Notes: generated by a model from the letters alone, not told the origin. Positions 28,394 to 37,985 are shown, numbered from the stretch's first letter. The stretch: 64,000 bases of DNA from CAXBCP01 sp963977005 (GCA_963977005.1 CAXBMQ010000003.1:62001-126000), one strand, 5' to 3'. Numbers and translations are program-made.

Positions 28394-28918
28394 GTGCGAA
28401 CGCTGATTGCGCTTGTCTTTACGATGATGATTTCGCTGGGCGGTGCGGCTCATGCCGCGCCGAACGAAGTCGCTTTGTGGACGCCGTTAAAGGCCGACAG
28501 GCTGGTCGTGCTCAAAGGCGAGCGTCGGCTGGTGCTGATGCGCGGCGACAGGGTTATCAAGGTCTTTCGGGTGGCACTTGGCCGGTATCCCAAAGGCCAC
28601 AAGACCCGGGAGGGCGATGCCCGCACGCCGGAAGGCACCTATACCGTCGACTACCGCCTGGATTCGGATAAATCCAAATTTTACCGGGCGCTGCATATCT
28701 CCTATCCCAACAGACAGGACCGTGCCCGTGCCCGCCGGATGGGCGTCGATCCCGGCGGTCAGATCATGATCCACGGGCTGCCGACCAAATGGAGCGCCAA
28801 GGATGTCGGTCATCCGCGGCTTGACTGGACCCAGGGCTGCATCGCGCTCACCAATCGGGAAATGGATCAGGTCTGGAAGATGGTCGACGACGGCACGACC
28901 ATCGAAATTCACCCCTGA
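28394..28918 (+). CDS. L,D-transpeptidase, YkuD family
   Basis: A 174-residue exported enzyme with a signal peptide ending SLGGAAHA (about residue 22). The YkuD catalytic signature is visible as QIMIHGLPTKW followed by LDWTQGCIALTN, giving the His and the nucleophilic Cys. Such enzymes form 3-3 peptidoglycan crosslinks or attach lipoproteins to the wall; this short version has no LysM or binding domain. The GTG start at 28394 has no strong ribosome site, and about 95 bp separate it from folA, so it probably has its own promoter. Confidence 0.9.
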   Translation: MRTLIALVFTMMISLGGAAHAAPNEVALWTPLKADRLVVLKGERRLVLMRGDRVIKVFRVALGRYPKGHKTREGDARTPEGTYTVDYRLDSDKSKFYRALHISYPNRQDRARARRMGVDPGGQIMIHGLPTKWSAKDVGHPRLDWTQGCIALTNREMDQVWKMVDDGTTIEIHP

Positions 28919-28952
28919 GACGGCAACGCTAAATGACGGCGTATCGCGACGG

Positions 28953-29855
28953 CTAGCTCCGGCTGGGCGGTGCGAAAACCGAATCGATCGTCACCGGACC
29001 GTCGCAGTCCGCGCGATGCGTTTCCACCATGTGTTCCATATGGGCGAGGACCGACCGCGAGGCGGGGCCGTACATTTTTTCCGGCAGGTGGGTGTACATG
29101 CGGCGGACCATTTCGGCGATGGTCGTGGTGCCGCTTTCGAGACATTTCGCGATCTCGCCCTCGCGCATCATCCGGTGGTTCAGGTAGGCGCGCACGAACG
29201 GTGCGGGTTTCGTGATCTCCGGCCCGTGGCCCGGAAGATACATGACCTCGTCGCGGGCGATACAGACGCGCAGGCTGTCGAGATATTCGCGCATATTACC
29301 GTCGGGCGGCGACACGATCGTGGTGTTCCAGCCCATCACGTGATCGCCGGAAAACAGGATATTGCCTTCGCGCAGCCGGAAACAGTGATGGTTCGACATA
29401 TGGCCCGGCGTAAATACCGCGTCGAGAGTCCAGCCCGGGCCGCCGATTTCGGCGCCGTCTGAAATTTCGATGTCCGGCGCGAAGTCTTCCTGCGATGCCT
29501 CGACCGCCTTGCCGTCTCCCTGCGGACGCGGCAGGGCGCCGACGATGGGCGCGCCGGTCAGTTCCTTCAGCCAGTCGGATGCCGGCGAGTGGTCCATATG
29601 GGTGTGGGTCACCACGATATGGGTCACGGTTTCGCCTGCGAGCGCGGTCTTGATGTTGTCGACATGCGCCTCGATCATCGGGCCTGGGTCGATCACGGCG
29701 ACTTCGCCCTTGCCGACCACATAGGTGTTGGTCCCGACATGGGTGAAAGAGCTCGGGTTCTCCGCGATGATGCGTCGGACGCCGGGGGCGACCTCCGCGG
29801 CGACGCCGTATTCGAACGGCATTTCCTTGCGAAACGGTATCTCGGCTGACGTCAT
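28953..29855 (-). CDS. MBL-fold metallohydrolase (LACTB2/ribonuclease-like)
   Basis: A 300-residue metallo-beta-lactamase-fold protein. The zinc motif is VVTHTHMDHSPASDW (about residue 81, HxHxDH), with later ligands in VFTPGHMSNHHCF (about 150), FSGDHVMGW (about 170) and YLPGHGPEI (about 218). The C-terminal part with REGEIAKCLESGTTTIAEMV is a small winged-helix-like region, as in LACTB2-type enzymes and glyoxalase II relatives. The exact substrate (RNA, thioester or lactone) cannot be told. It ends opposite the L,D-transpeptidase gene. Confidence 0.87.
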   Translation of the reverse strand: MTSAEIPFRKEMPFEYGVAAEVAPGVRRIIAENPSSFTHVGTNTYVVGKGEVAVIDPGPMIEAHVDNIKTALAGETVTHIVVTHTHMDHSPASDWLKELTGAPIVGALPRPQGDGKAVEASQEDFAPDIEISDGAEIGGPGWTLDAVFTPGHMSNHHCFRLREGNILFSGDHVMGWNTTIVSPPDGNMREYLDSLRVCIARDEVMYLPGHGPEITKPAPFVRAYLNHRMMREGEIAKCLESGTTTIAEMVRRMYTHLPEKMYGPASRSVLAHMEHMVETHRADCDGPVTIDSVFAPPSRS

Positions 29856-29915
29856 ATATTCGCTACTTTCATTCCTGTGCCCCGGCGATGCCGGCGGGTG
29901 CTGTTACCCGGGCGC

Positions 29916-31016
29916 CTATTCGAAGGATATATTCGGCGCATCGGGCTGGGATGCGCCGGTTCCAACCTTCTCCCAAATTTTCTCGGCGATCGCCCGGTAG
30001 GCTTTCGCATGGGCGCCGTCCGGGTCCGCCGCGGCGATCGGCGTGCCGTCGTCGCCGCCGGACCGGATCGCCATGTCGAGCGGAATTTCGCCCAGGAAGT
30101 CGACACCCATCTGGGTCGCCGCCTGCGCCGCGCCGCCGTGTGAGAAGATGTCCGACCGTTCGCCGCAATGGGGGCAGTGGAAATAGCTCATGTTCTCGAC
30201 GATGCCGAGAACGGGCACTTCGACCTTGCGGAACATGTTCAGGCCTTTCTTGGCGTCGATCAGGGACAGGTCCTGCGGCGTCGACACGATCACGGCGCCG
30301 GCGATCGGCACCCGCTGCGCCATGGTCAGCTGTGCGTCGCCGGTGCCGGGCGGCATATCGACCACCAGCACGTCCTGCGGCCCCCACTGAACGTCGCCCA
30401 TCATCTGTTCGAGCGCGCCCATGACCATCGGGCCACGCCAGATCATCGGCGTGTCCTGCGGCACCAGGAAACCGATCGACATGCAGGTCACGCCATGCGC
30501 CTCCATCGGGATAATGATCTTGCCGTCCGGCGATGACGGCCGTCCCGATATACCCATCATCGTCGGCAGGGACGGGCCGTAAATATCGGCGTCGAGCATT
30601 GCCGTGCGCAGACCCATCTGGCGGAACGCCACCGCCAGATTCGCCGAGGTCGTCGATTTGCCGACCCCGCCCTTGCCCGAGGCCACGGCGATAATCGCGC
30701 CGACCTGCGGCAGCAGCTTTTTAGGTTGTTGCTGCGCCTGCGCCTGCGGTGGTTGTTTTTCCGCGGCTTTGTGGGCGGTGAGCACCGCGGTCACCGAGAG
30801 AACGCCGGCAAGACCTGCCGCGGCCTGCTGCGCCTGTTTGCGCACAGGTTCCATTTTCTCCGCCATTGCCGGGTCGATTTCGAGCGCGAACTGGACGTGC
30901 CCGTCTTTTACGACCAATCCCGACGCGACACCGGCGTCAATAATGTTATGATCGCTATCGGGTAATTTCACCGTTTTGAGGGCGGCAATAATTTCGGTTT
31001 CGGTAACCTGCGTCAT
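29916..31016 (-). CDS. Mrp/ApbC (NBP35) family iron-sulfur carrier ATPase
   Basis: A 366-residue P-loop ATPase that carries and transfers Fe-S clusters to apoproteins. An N-terminal DUF59/MIP18-like domain (residues 1-75, ETEIIAALKTVKLPDSDHN) is joined by a Q/P-rich linker to the ATPase domain: deviant Walker A VASGKGGVGKSTTSAN (about 110), DADIYGPSLPTMMG, DVLVVDMPPGTGDAQL, and the cluster-binding FHCPHCGER (CxxC, about 290). I prefer the ATG at 31016 with GGAG nine bases upstream over the in-frame GTG at 31040. It is divergent from hflK. Confidence 0.93.
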   Translation of the reverse strand: MTQVTETEIIAALKTVKLPDSDHNIIDAGVASGLVVKDGHVQFALEIDPAMAEKMEPVRKQAQQAAAGLAGVLSVTAVLTAHKAAEKQPPQAQAQQQPKKLLPQVGAIIAVASGKGGVGKSTTSANLAVAFRQMGLRTAMLDADIYGPSLPTMMGISGRPSSPDGKIIIPMEAHGVTCMSIGFLVPQDTPMIWRGPMVMGALEQMMGDVQWGPQDVLVVDMPPGTGDAQLTMAQRVPIAGAVIVSTPQDLSLIDAKKGLNMFRKVEVPVLGIVENMSYFHCPHCGERSDIFSHGGAAQAATQMGVDFLGEIPLDMAIRSGGDDGTPIAAADPDGAHAKAYRAIAEKIWEKVGTGASQPDAPNISFE

Positions 31017-31193
31017 CCTTGACTTCTCCGGCAGTGCCACAATATCGCTTACAGTCGGGAATAACCCGGATTTGCGCGACAGAGCGAGCTATCTTATAAG
31101 GCAGCCCGGTCGGGCTGAAAGGTAACGGCTGAGGGACAATTCGGCCAACGTGCACAGAACCATCACTCACTCAACAGGATAGGAATTAGCGTC

Positions 31194-32345
31194 ATGCCAT
31201 GGAAACAGCAAGGCGGGGGCGGAGGCGGCCCCTGGGGCGGCGGCGGAAACGGCGGCGGACAAGGACCCTGGGGCGGTAAACCGACTGGCGGTGGCAGCGG
31301 CGGTGGCGGCGGCGGTGGTGCCGGCGTTCCGCCCGATCTCGAGGAACTGATCCGCAAGGGCCAGGACCGGTTCAAGAACCTGATGCCCGGCGGCTTCGGC
31401 GGCGCGAGGGGCATTTTGCTCGCGATTCTGGTTGTCGTCTTTGTCTGGCTGCTCAGCGGGCTCTATCGCGTTCAGCCCGGCGAAAACGGCATCGAGCTTA
31501 TGTTCGGCAAGTATGTGAATACGACCCAGGCCGGCCTGAACTTCTGGGCCCCGTGGCCCATCGGCTCTGTCATGCGGCCCAATGTCGAACAGACCAATCA
31601 GATCAATGTCGGCTTCCGCTCTCTCGGCGCTCAGGGCCGGACCGACACGTCGCGTGACGTGCCGGAAGAAAGTCTGATGCTGACCGGCGACCAGAACATC
31701 ATCGATATCGATTTCGTGGTTCAGTGGCGAATCAAGAATGCCAAGGATTTTCTGTTCAACATCCGAGACCCGGAATCCACCGTGAAACTCGCGGCGGAAA
31801 GTTCGATCCGTGAAATCGTCGGCCAGACCCCGCTCGAGGAAGTTCTGGCCACGAAGCGAACCGAGGTGGAAACCCGGACGCGCGATGTGCTCCAGCGCAT
31901 CATGGACGATTACAAGGCCGGCGTGTTTATTGCCGAGGTGAAGATGCAGAAGGTCGATCCGCCGCAGAAGGTGATCGATGCGTTCAATGACGTGCAGCGC
32001 GCACGACAGGATAAAGAGCGTCAGCAGAACGAGGCCGAGGCCTACCGGAACGATATCGTGCCGAAGGCAAAGGGTGAAGCATCCCGTCAGCTTGAACAGG
32101 CGGCCGCCTATCGCGAACGCCTGATCAAGGAAGCGGATGGTGAAGCGAAGCGCTTTATCTCGGTGTACGAAGCTTATCTGACGGGCAAGGACGTTACCCT
32201 GCGCAGGCTGTATCTCGAACGGATGCAGGATGTGTTGCGGAAATCCGAGAAGGTTATCGTCGACAAGGGGCAGGGAGGTACCGGGGTCGTCCCGTATCTG
32301 CCATTGCCTGAACTCAAAAAACGTTCGCAGGGAGTGCAGCAATGA
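31194..32345 (+). CDS. hflK: FtsH protease activity modulator HflK
   Basis: A 383-residue SPFH-domain membrane protein that with HflC forms the large cage around FtsH. The N terminus is the usual glycine/proline/tryptophan-rich low-complexity stretch (residues 2-45), followed by one membrane segment (about 68-86, GILLAILVVVFVWLLSGLY) and the SPFH/band-7 domain with YRVQPGENGIELMFGKYV and RTDTSRDVPEESLMLTGDQN. A coiled-coil region (NDVQRARQDKERQQNEAEAYR) follows. A TAGGAA-type ribosome site precedes ATG. The stop overlaps hflC by four bases (ATGA). Confidence 0.96.
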   Translation: MPWKQQGGGGGGPWGGGGNGGGQGPWGGKPTGGGSGGGGGGGAGVPPDLEELIRKGQDRFKNLMPGGFGGARGILLAILVVVFVWLLSGLYRVQPGENGIELMFGKYVNTTQAGLNFWAPWPIGSVMRPNVEQTNQINVGFRSLGAQGRTDTSRDVPEESLMLTGDQNIIDIDFVVQWRIKNAKDFLFNIRDPESTVKLAAESSIREIVGQTPLEEVLATKRTEVETRTRDVLQRIMDDYKAGVFIAEVKMQKVDPPQKVIDAFNDVQRARQDKERQQNEAEAYRNDIVPKAKGEASRQLEQAAAYRERLIKEADGEAKRFISVYEAYLTGKDVTLRRLYLERMQDVLRKSEKVIVDKGQGGTGVVPYLPLPELKKRSQGVQQ

Positions 32346-33247
32346 CCAACCTCAGATTCATCGTCGCGGGTATCGCGGTCATTATCTTAGGTCTGTTTCT
32401 GTTCAGCAGCGTCTATACGGTGCATCAGACCAAGCAGGCGCTGATCCTCGAATTCGGCCAGCCGAGGGACGAGGAAACGGAACCGGGATTGCACTTCAAG
32501 CTGCCATGGCAGTCGGCGACCTATTACGAGAAACGCGTTCTCAGCCTCGACCCGCCGGCACAGGAAATCATCCTGTCGGATCAGAAGCGTATCAATGTCG
32601 ATGCCTTCGTGCGGTATCTGATCGTGTCGCCGAAGCAGTTCCGGCTGCGCGCCAATACGGAGGCGAACTTCGTCGATATCTTCGGCCGCATCCTCAATTC
32701 GGCGGTGCGTGCGGAGGTCGGCCGGGTATTGCTTGCCGACATGCTTTCCAACAAGCGTGACGACGTGATGGCGCGCATCACGGCAGAGCTCAAACGCCAG
32801 TCGACCGATTTCGGTATCGTGGTGGTCGACGTGCGTATCGGTCGCACGGACCTGCCGCCGACGACCAGTGAATCGGTCTATAACCGGATGCGCTCGCAGC
32901 GTGTCGCGCAGGCGGCCAAACTGCGGGCCGAGGGTGCGGAGATCAAGGCCCGTATCCAGGCGGAGGCGGACCGCGAACGGACGGTTCTGCTCGCCGAAGC
33001 CCAGCGGAAAGCGCAGATCCTGCGCGGTGAGGGTGAAGGCCAGCAGACCCGTATTCTGAGTGCCGCTTTCGGCAAGGATCCGGAGTTCTTCGCGTTCTAC
33101 CGGTCGATGGAAGCCTACGGCGAAGCACTCGGTGACGGGACGACGATGGTTCTGTCGCCGGACAGCGAGTTCTTCCGGTTCTTCAACGACCTGCCGGGCG
33201 ACAGCAAGCGCGGTCAGTCGGAGATCGACAAATCGCCGAGCAACTAA
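32342..33247 (+). CDS. hflC: Protease modulator HflC
   Basis: A 301-residue SPFH-domain partner of HflK. One N-terminal membrane segment (about residues 6-24, IVAGIAVIILGLFLFSSVY) precedes TVHQTKQALILEFGQP and LHFKLPW. The helical stretch includes VRIGRTDLPPTTSESVYNRM, the conserved AEADRERTVLLAEAQRKAQ and RSMEAYGEAL near the end. Together they restrain FtsH proteolysis in the inner membrane. It is translationally coupled to hflK and followed by DUF2065 and degP, a conserved membrane quality-control group. Confidence 0.96.
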   Translation: MTNLRFIVAGIAVIILGLFLFSSVYTVHQTKQALILEFGQPRDEETEPGLHFKLPWQSATYYEKRVLSLDPPAQEIILSDQKRINVDAFVRYLIVSPKQFRLRANTEANFVDIFGRILNSAVRAEVGRVLLADMLSNKRDDVMARITAELKRQSTDFGIVVVDVRIGRTDLPPTTSESVYNRMRSQRVAQAAKLRAEGAEIKARIQAEADRERTVLLAEAQRKAQILRGEGEGQQTRILSAAFGKDPEFFAFYRSMEAYGEALGDGTTMVLSPDSEFFRFFNDLPGDSKRGQSEIDKSPSN

Positions 33248-33273
33248 ATCCGTGATCGGATCGGCCAGGTGCC

Positions 33274-33462
33274 GTGCCTGACGAACTGATAACGGCGATT
33301 GCACTTATCCTCGTGATCGAGGGCGGCCTGTACGCCCTCTTTCCCGAGGGTATGCGCAGGATGGCGATGCAAATAGAAAAGGTCCCGCCGTCTTCGCTGC
33401 GCAGTGCCGGCCTGCTCGCCGCGACGGTGGGCGTCGGCATTGTCTGGCTGTTGCGCGCGTAA
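33274..33462 (+). CDS. DUF2065 small membrane protein (YjeT-like)
   Basis: A 62-residue inner-membrane protein with two hydrophobic helices: ELITAIALILVIEGGLYALF (residues 4-23) and LLAATVGVGIVWLL near the C terminus. The middle PEGMRRMAMQIEKVPPSSLR is typical of DUF2065/YjeT, which very often follows hflC. Function is unknown; the place suggests a role with the HflKC-FtsH complex. The GTG start at 33274 lies 26 bp after the hflC stop. Confidence 0.88.
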   Translation: MPDELITAIALILVIEGGLYALFPEGMRRMAMQIEKVPPSSLRSAGLLAATVGVGIVWLLRA

Positions 33463-33651
33463 GGGAGATTTTCATCTCTATCAAACGATAATCCGGCGGC
33501 GGGATAGATTGCTGATTTCCGTGAATAAATTTGGCACTATGAAAACGCGCCGGTGACGATCCGGACCGCGTGCAAGCAACGTAGGACATTTGCCCAGGAC
33601 GACGCGTGCCCAGGACGGCGCGATACAGATCAGCGCGACAGGAGACTTTCA

Positions 33652-35121
33652 GTGATTCATTTTCGGCGTGTATTTCCGGCTTTTTTCATTTTGGTGGCCT
33701 TCTTCGCGTGGGCACAAACGCCGGCGGCGGCCCGCGGTGCACCCGACAGTTTTGCGGACCTGGCCGAGAAACTGCTCCCGTCGGTTGTGAACATTTCATC
33801 GACCCAGGTTCAGAAAAAAGACGGCGAAACGGGCGGTCCCGAGGTGCCCAGGTTCCCCGAGGGCTCTCCCTTTCAGGACTTTTTCAAGGAATTTTTCGAT
33901 CGACAGCAACGTGAGGCACCGCAGCGCCGCGCGTCGTCGCTCGGTTCGGGCTTCGTAATCGACCCCAGTGGACTGGTTGTGACCAATAACCACGTCATCG
34001 CGGATGCCGACGAAATCACCGTGACCCTGCACGACGACACCAAGCTGAAGGCGGAACTGGTCGGCCGCGACCCCAAGACCGATCTCGCCCTGCTCCGCGT
34101 CAAACCCGAAAAGCCGTTGGTTGCAGTCCCGTTCGGCGATTCAGGCAAAACGCGCGTCGGCGACTGGGTGGTCGCGATTGGCAACCCGTTCGGGTTGGGC
34201 GGAACGGTCACGGCAGGTATCGTTTCCGCGCGCCAGCGCGATATCAATTCCGGTCCCTATGACGATTTCATTCAGACCGACGCCTCGATCAACCGGGGCA
34301 ACTCGGGCGGGCCGATGTTCAACCTCGCCGGCGAAGTGATCGGGATCAATACGGCTATCTTCTCCCCGTCCGGCGGCAGCGTCGGTATCGGCTTTGCGAT
34401 CCCCGCCAATCTCGCCCGTCCGATCATCGAGCAGTTGGAAAAATACGGAAAAGCCCGCCGCGGCTGGCTCGGCGTGCGTATCCAGACGGTGACCGAGGAA
34501 ATCGCGCAGAGCCTGGGCATGAAGGAGGCCACAGGCGCGCTCGTGGCATCCGTTACCAAGGACGGACCCGCCGAGAAGTACAAAATCAGGGTCGGCGACG
34601 TGATTCTCAAATTCGACAACAAGGTTGTCGGCGAAATGCGCCGCTTGCCGCGGATCGTTGCCGAAACGACGGTCGGCAAAGCGGTGTCCGTCGATATCTG
34701 GCGGAAGGGCAAACCCGTCCGGCTGAAGATCACACTGGGCGAATTTCCCGAAGACGACGCGAAGCTTGCCTCGGCCGCGCCGGAGCAGAAACAGGAAAAG
34801 GCATCTGCCCTCACAATCGGTGAACTCGGGATGACGCTGTCAGCCTTGACACCGGCACTGCGTGAAAGATTCAAGCTCGACGAGAATACCAAGGGCGTCG
34901 TCATTACCGACGTTGCCCCGGCGGGACCTGCCGCGGAGAAACGAATCCCGGTGGGGGCGATCGTCCGCAAGATCGGCCCGGACCAGGAAATCGTCACCTC
35001 TCCGTCCCAGGTCCAGGCCAAGGTGACGCAGGCCCGGAAGGCGAAGCTGAATACCATCCTCGTCCTTATCGAAACCGGCGGGACCCAGCGTTTCGTGGCG
35101 CTCAATATCGCAAAGGGTTGA
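33652..35121 (+). CDS. degP: Do-like periplasmic serine protease (DegP/MucD type)
   Basis: A 489-residue trypsin-like protease-chaperone. A signal peptide (about residues 1-26, ending TPAAARG) leads to the protease domain: His in VVTNNHVIADAD (about 107), Asp in DPKTDLALLRVK (about 142) and Ser in NRGNSGGPMFN (about 218). Two PDZ domains follow (about 260-350 and 390-485; PAEKYKIRVGDVI and GPAAEKRIPVGAIV). I choose the GTG at 33652 with AGGAGA upstream, since the product then begins with a clean signal peptide (MIHFRRVFPAFFILVAFF). The last bases overlap the miaA start. Confidence 0.94.
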   Translation: MIHFRRVFPAFFILVAFFAWAQTPAAARGAPDSFADLAEKLLPSVVNISSTQVQKKDGETGGPEVPRFPEGSPFQDFFKEFFDRQQREAPQRRASSLGSGFVIDPSGLVVTNNHVIADADEITVTLHDDTKLKAELVGRDPKTDLALLRVKPEKPLVAVPFGDSGKTRVGDWVVAIGNPFGLGGTVTAGIVSARQRDINSGPYDDFIQTDASINRGNSGGPMFNLAGEVIGINTAIFSPSGGSVGIGFAIPANLARPIIEQLEKYGKARRGWLGVRIQTVTEEIAQSLGMKEATGALVASVTKDGPAEKYKIRVGDVILKFDNKVVGEMRRLPRIVAETTVGKAVSVDIWRKGKPVRLKITLGEFPEDDAKLASAAPEQKQEKASALTIGELGMTLSALTPALRERFKLDENTKGVVITDVAPAGPAAEKRIPVGAIVRKIGPDQEIVTSPSQVQAKVTQARKAKLNTILVLIETGGTQRFVALNIAKG

Positions 35122-36059
35122 ACCTAAAACCCGTCATCGTTATCGGCGGGCCGACCGCAAGCGGCAAGTCTGCTGCGGCCCTGGCACTTGCCCGCGAGGT
35201 CGGCGGCGAAATCGTCAATGCAGATTCCATGCAGATTTACGAGGATCTGCCGGTTATCACAGCGCGCCCGGGGCGCGCGGAAACGGAAACGGTCCCGCAC
35301 CATCTGTACGGCATTCTCGGCATCGGGGAGCGCTGCTCCGCCGGCCAGTGGCGTGACCGCGCCCTTGAGGCGATCCGGGATATCCATCGCAGGGACGCGG
35401 TACCCATCGTGGTCGGCGGGACGGGGCTGTATATCAAGGCGCTTATGACCGGCCTGCATGACATGCCGGTCGTTCCGGCCGATATCCGGGACGGGCTGAA
35501 CCGGCGGCTCGCTGAAGAGGGCGCGCAGGCGCTCCATGCGGAGCTGGCATTGTCGGACCCGGTCACCGCCGCGGACCTGAACCCCGGCGACGGGCAGCGT
35601 ATCGTCAGGGCGCTGGAAATTTTCATGCATACGGGGCGCGGTCTTCGCAGCTGGCAAGCCGGAAATACAGACGATGTGCCGGCCGATCTCCGGTTTTTTC
35701 CGCTCGCGCTGTTGCCGCCGCGAGAGCATCTCTACGAGACAGCGAACGACCGGTTCGACACGATGCTCGAAAACGGGGCGGTCGACGAGGTGGCGTCTTT
35801 GCTGAGCCGGTCACCGGCCGGGGATTATCCCGTGCTGAAAGCCGTCGGTGTCCCGCCGATACGGGCGTATCTGGGCGCCGAGATCGACGGGGAACGGATG
35901 AGGGAACTCGGGAAACGGGACACGCGTCGCTACGCCAAAAGACAGATGACCTGGTTTCGGCATCAGTTTATTCCACAAATGATCATTGAAACGAAATATT
36001 CGGAAATTAATATGGATCAAATCTTTTCAGAAATTAGGAATTTTCTATTGACCGATTGA
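35118..36059 (+). CDS. miaA: tRNA dimethylallyltransferase
   Basis: A 313-residue MiaA that adds a dimethylallyl group to N6 of A37 in tRNAs reading codons that start with U. The P-loop IVIGGPTASGKSAAAL is at residues 7-22, followed by NADSMQIYEDLPVITARP, VVGGTGLYIKAL and YAKRQMTWFRHQF near the end. The start is TTG at 35118, overlapping the degP TGA, so coupling is likely and the rare start may keep expression low. The final 60 bp turn AT-rich and probably contain the ilv promoter. Confidence 0.93.
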   Translation: MNLKPVIVIGGPTASGKSAAALALAREVGGEIVNADSMQIYEDLPVITARPGRAETETVPHHLYGILGIGERCSAGQWRDRALEAIRDIHRRDAVPIVVGGTGLYIKALMTGLHDMPVVPADIRDGLNRRLAEEGAQALHAELALSDPVTAADLNPGDGQRIVRALEIFMHTGRGLRSWQAGNTDDVPADLRFFPLALLPPREHLYETANDRFDTMLENGAVDEVASLLSRSPAGDYPVLKAVGVPPIRAYLGAEIDGERMRELGKRDTRRYAKRQMTWFRHQFIPQMIIETKYSEINMDQIFSEIRNFLLTD

Positions 36060-36153
36060 TTGACGGCCTATAGTTTCCGCGCCTTGCACAGATTGTGCAG
36101 TGCGAAATATTTTTAGGGGTTTCTCGTAAAAACCGGCCATATGCGCCGGTTTT
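36046..36153 (+). promoter_or_regulatory. Candidate ilv promoter and hairpin leader
   Basis: At the end of miaA, TTGACC (36048-36053) or TATTGA (36046-36051) lies 15-17 bp before TATAGT (36069-36074). Downstream are two hairpins: TGCACA-GAT-TGTGCA (36085-36099), followed by an AT-rich ATATTTTTAG, and AAAACCGGC/GCCGGTTTT (36129-36153). The second looks like a terminator, either ending miaA transcripts or acting as an attenuator for ilvB. I found no Ile/Val/Leu-rich leader peptide here. Confidence 0.45.
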
Positions 36154-36224
36154 GCATTACGGGAGGACCCGGGATGCCAACCAGCGGGTGCCGAACCCGC
36201 CAGCGACGTAGCGGGGAACGAGAG

Positions 36225-37985
36225 ATGGCTGATCCACAACTGACCGGCTCGGAAATCATTATCAAGGCGCTTGTGAATGAAGGCGTCGACACGGTTTTCG
36301 GATATCCGGGCGGCGCCGTCCTGCCGATCTACGACGCTATCTTTCAGCAGAACCAGCTAAAGCATGTGCTCGTCCGCCAGGAAGGCGGCGCGGTTCACAT
36401 GGCCGAGGGATATGCCCGGTCGACCGGCAAGGTCGGTTGTGTGCTGGTGACATCCGGACCAGGGGCTACAAACGCCGTCACCGGTCTCACGGATGCGCTG
36501 ATGGACAGCATCCCGCTGGTCTGCCTGACCGGCCAGGTGCCGACGCATCTGATCGGCAACGATGCGTTCCAGGAAGCGGATACCACCGGCATCACGCGCC
36601 CCTGCACCAAGCACAACTATCTTGTGAAGGATATTGCCGACCTGCCGCGGATCATGCACGAGGCATTCTATGTCGCGCGCAGCGGGCGTCCCGGCCCGGT
36701 CGTGATCGATCTGCCCAAGGATATCCTGATGGGGCTCGGCACCTATGAGGATCTGACCCAGGTCGAGCACAAAACCTATCAGCCGCGGCTGAAAGCCGAA
36801 AAATCCGAGATCGAAAAGGCGGTCGCGATGATCGCTGCCGCCAAGAAGCCGCTGTTCTATTGCGGCGGCGGCGTGATCAATTCGGGTCTCAGGGCATCGA
36901 AGCAGCTCGACCGCCTGGTTAAGCTGACGGGCGCGCCCGTTACGCTGACGCTGATGGGGCTTGGCGCCTATCCGGGGTCCGACAAACAGTTCATCGGCAT
37001 GCTCGGCATGCACGGCACCTACGAAGCGAACCTCGCGATGCACGATGCGGATCTGATTGTCGCCGTGGGATCGCGGTTCGACGATCGCGTGACCGGCCGG
37101 CTGAATGCGTTTTCGCCGAATTCCAAAAAGATCCACATCGATATCGATCCGTCGTCGATCAACAAGAACGTGATGGTCGATCTGCCGGTTGTGGGCGATG
37201 TCGGCACGATCCTCGATCAGATGCTCCGCGTCTGGAAAGCCAAGGGCCTGAAGACGAACCAGAAGGCGCTGAAGGCCTGGTGGAAACAGATTGACGAGTG
37301 GCGCGCGCGCGACTGCCTGAAATACAACCAGACGGGCTCGGTGATAAAACCGCAATACGCCATCGAGCGGTTGTACGAAGCGACCAAGGATCGCGATTGC
37401 TATATCACGACCGAGGTCGGCCAGCATCAGATGTGGGCGGCGCAGTATTACAAGTTCGACGAGCCGAAACGCTGGATGACATCGGGCGGACTGGGCACGA
37501 TGGGGTACGGTCTGCCGTCCGCCATCGGCGTTCAGGTTGCGCACCCGGAATCGCTGGTCGTCGATATCTCCGGCGAGGCGTCGTTCCTCATGAACATGCA
37601 GGAAATGTCGACCGCCGTTCAGTACCGGGCGCCGGTCAAGGTGTTCATCACCAACAATCAGTATATGGGCATGGTGCGCCAGTGGCAGGAACTGCTGCAT
37701 GGCGGGCGCTATTCCGAGAGCTATACCGACGCGCTGCCGGATCTCGTAAAGCTGGCCGAGGCCTGTCACTGGGTCGGCCTGCGGGCGACGAAGGCGGATG
37801 AAGTGGACGACGTGATCCAGGAAATGATCTCGATCGACCGGCCGGTCATCGCGGATATCTGGGTCGATCAGAAGGAAAACTGTTTCCCCATGATCCCGTC
37901 GGGCGCCGCGCACAATGAAATGCTGCTGGGTCCCGATGACGAGGCGCAGCAGTCCGGTTCCGAAGAAGGCATGGTTCTGGTCTGA
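36225..37985 (+). CDS. ilvB: Acetolactate synthase, large catalytic subunit
   Basis: A 586-residue thiamine-diphosphate enzyme making acetolactate and acetohydroxybutyrate, the first common step of valine, leucine and isoleucine synthesis. The N-terminal domain has VFGYPGGAVLPIYDAIF and the catalytic Glu region VLVRQEGGAVHMAEGYAR; the ThDP/Mg site is in GEASFLMNMQEMSTA through TNNQYMGMVRQWQEL (about residues 450-490). I start at the ATG at 36225 (MADPQLTGSEIII), preceded by GGGGAACGAGAG; longer in-frame starts add unrelated sequence. It is followed by ilvN and ilvC in the usual order. Confidence 0.97.
   Translation: MADPQLTGSEIIIKALVNEGVDTVFGYPGGAVLPIYDAIFQQNQLKHVLVRQEGGAVHMAEGYARSTGKVGCVLVTSGPGATNAVTGLTDALMDSIPLVCLTGQVPTHLIGNDAFQEADTTGITRPCTKHNYLVKDIADLPRIMHEAFYVARSGRPGPVVIDLPKDILMGLGTYEDLTQVEHKTYQPRLKAEKSEIEKAVAMIAAAKKPLFYCGGGVINSGLRASKQLDRLVKLTGAPVTLTLMGLGAYPGSDKQFIGMLGMHGTYEANLAMHDADLIVAVGSRFDDRVTGRLNAFSPNSKKIHIDIDPSSINKNVMVDLPVVGDVGTILDQMLRVWKAKGLKTNQKALKAWWKQIDEWRARDCLKYNQTGSVIKPQYAIERLYEATKDRDCYITTEVGQHQMWAAQYYKFDEPKRWMTSGGLGTMGYGLPSAIGVQVAHPESLVVDISGEASFLMNMQEMSTAVQYRAPVKVFITNNQYMGMVRQWQELLHGGRYSESYTDALPDLVKLAEACHWVGLRATKADEVDDVIQEMISIDRPVIADIWVDQKENCFPMIPSGAAHNEMLLGPDDEAQQSGSEEGMVLV

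Noticed and set aside
36060..36224. T-box riboswitch or classical leader peptide for the ilv operon
   Set aside because: No T-box core sequence and no short frame rich in Ile, Val or Leu codons were found; only hairpins.
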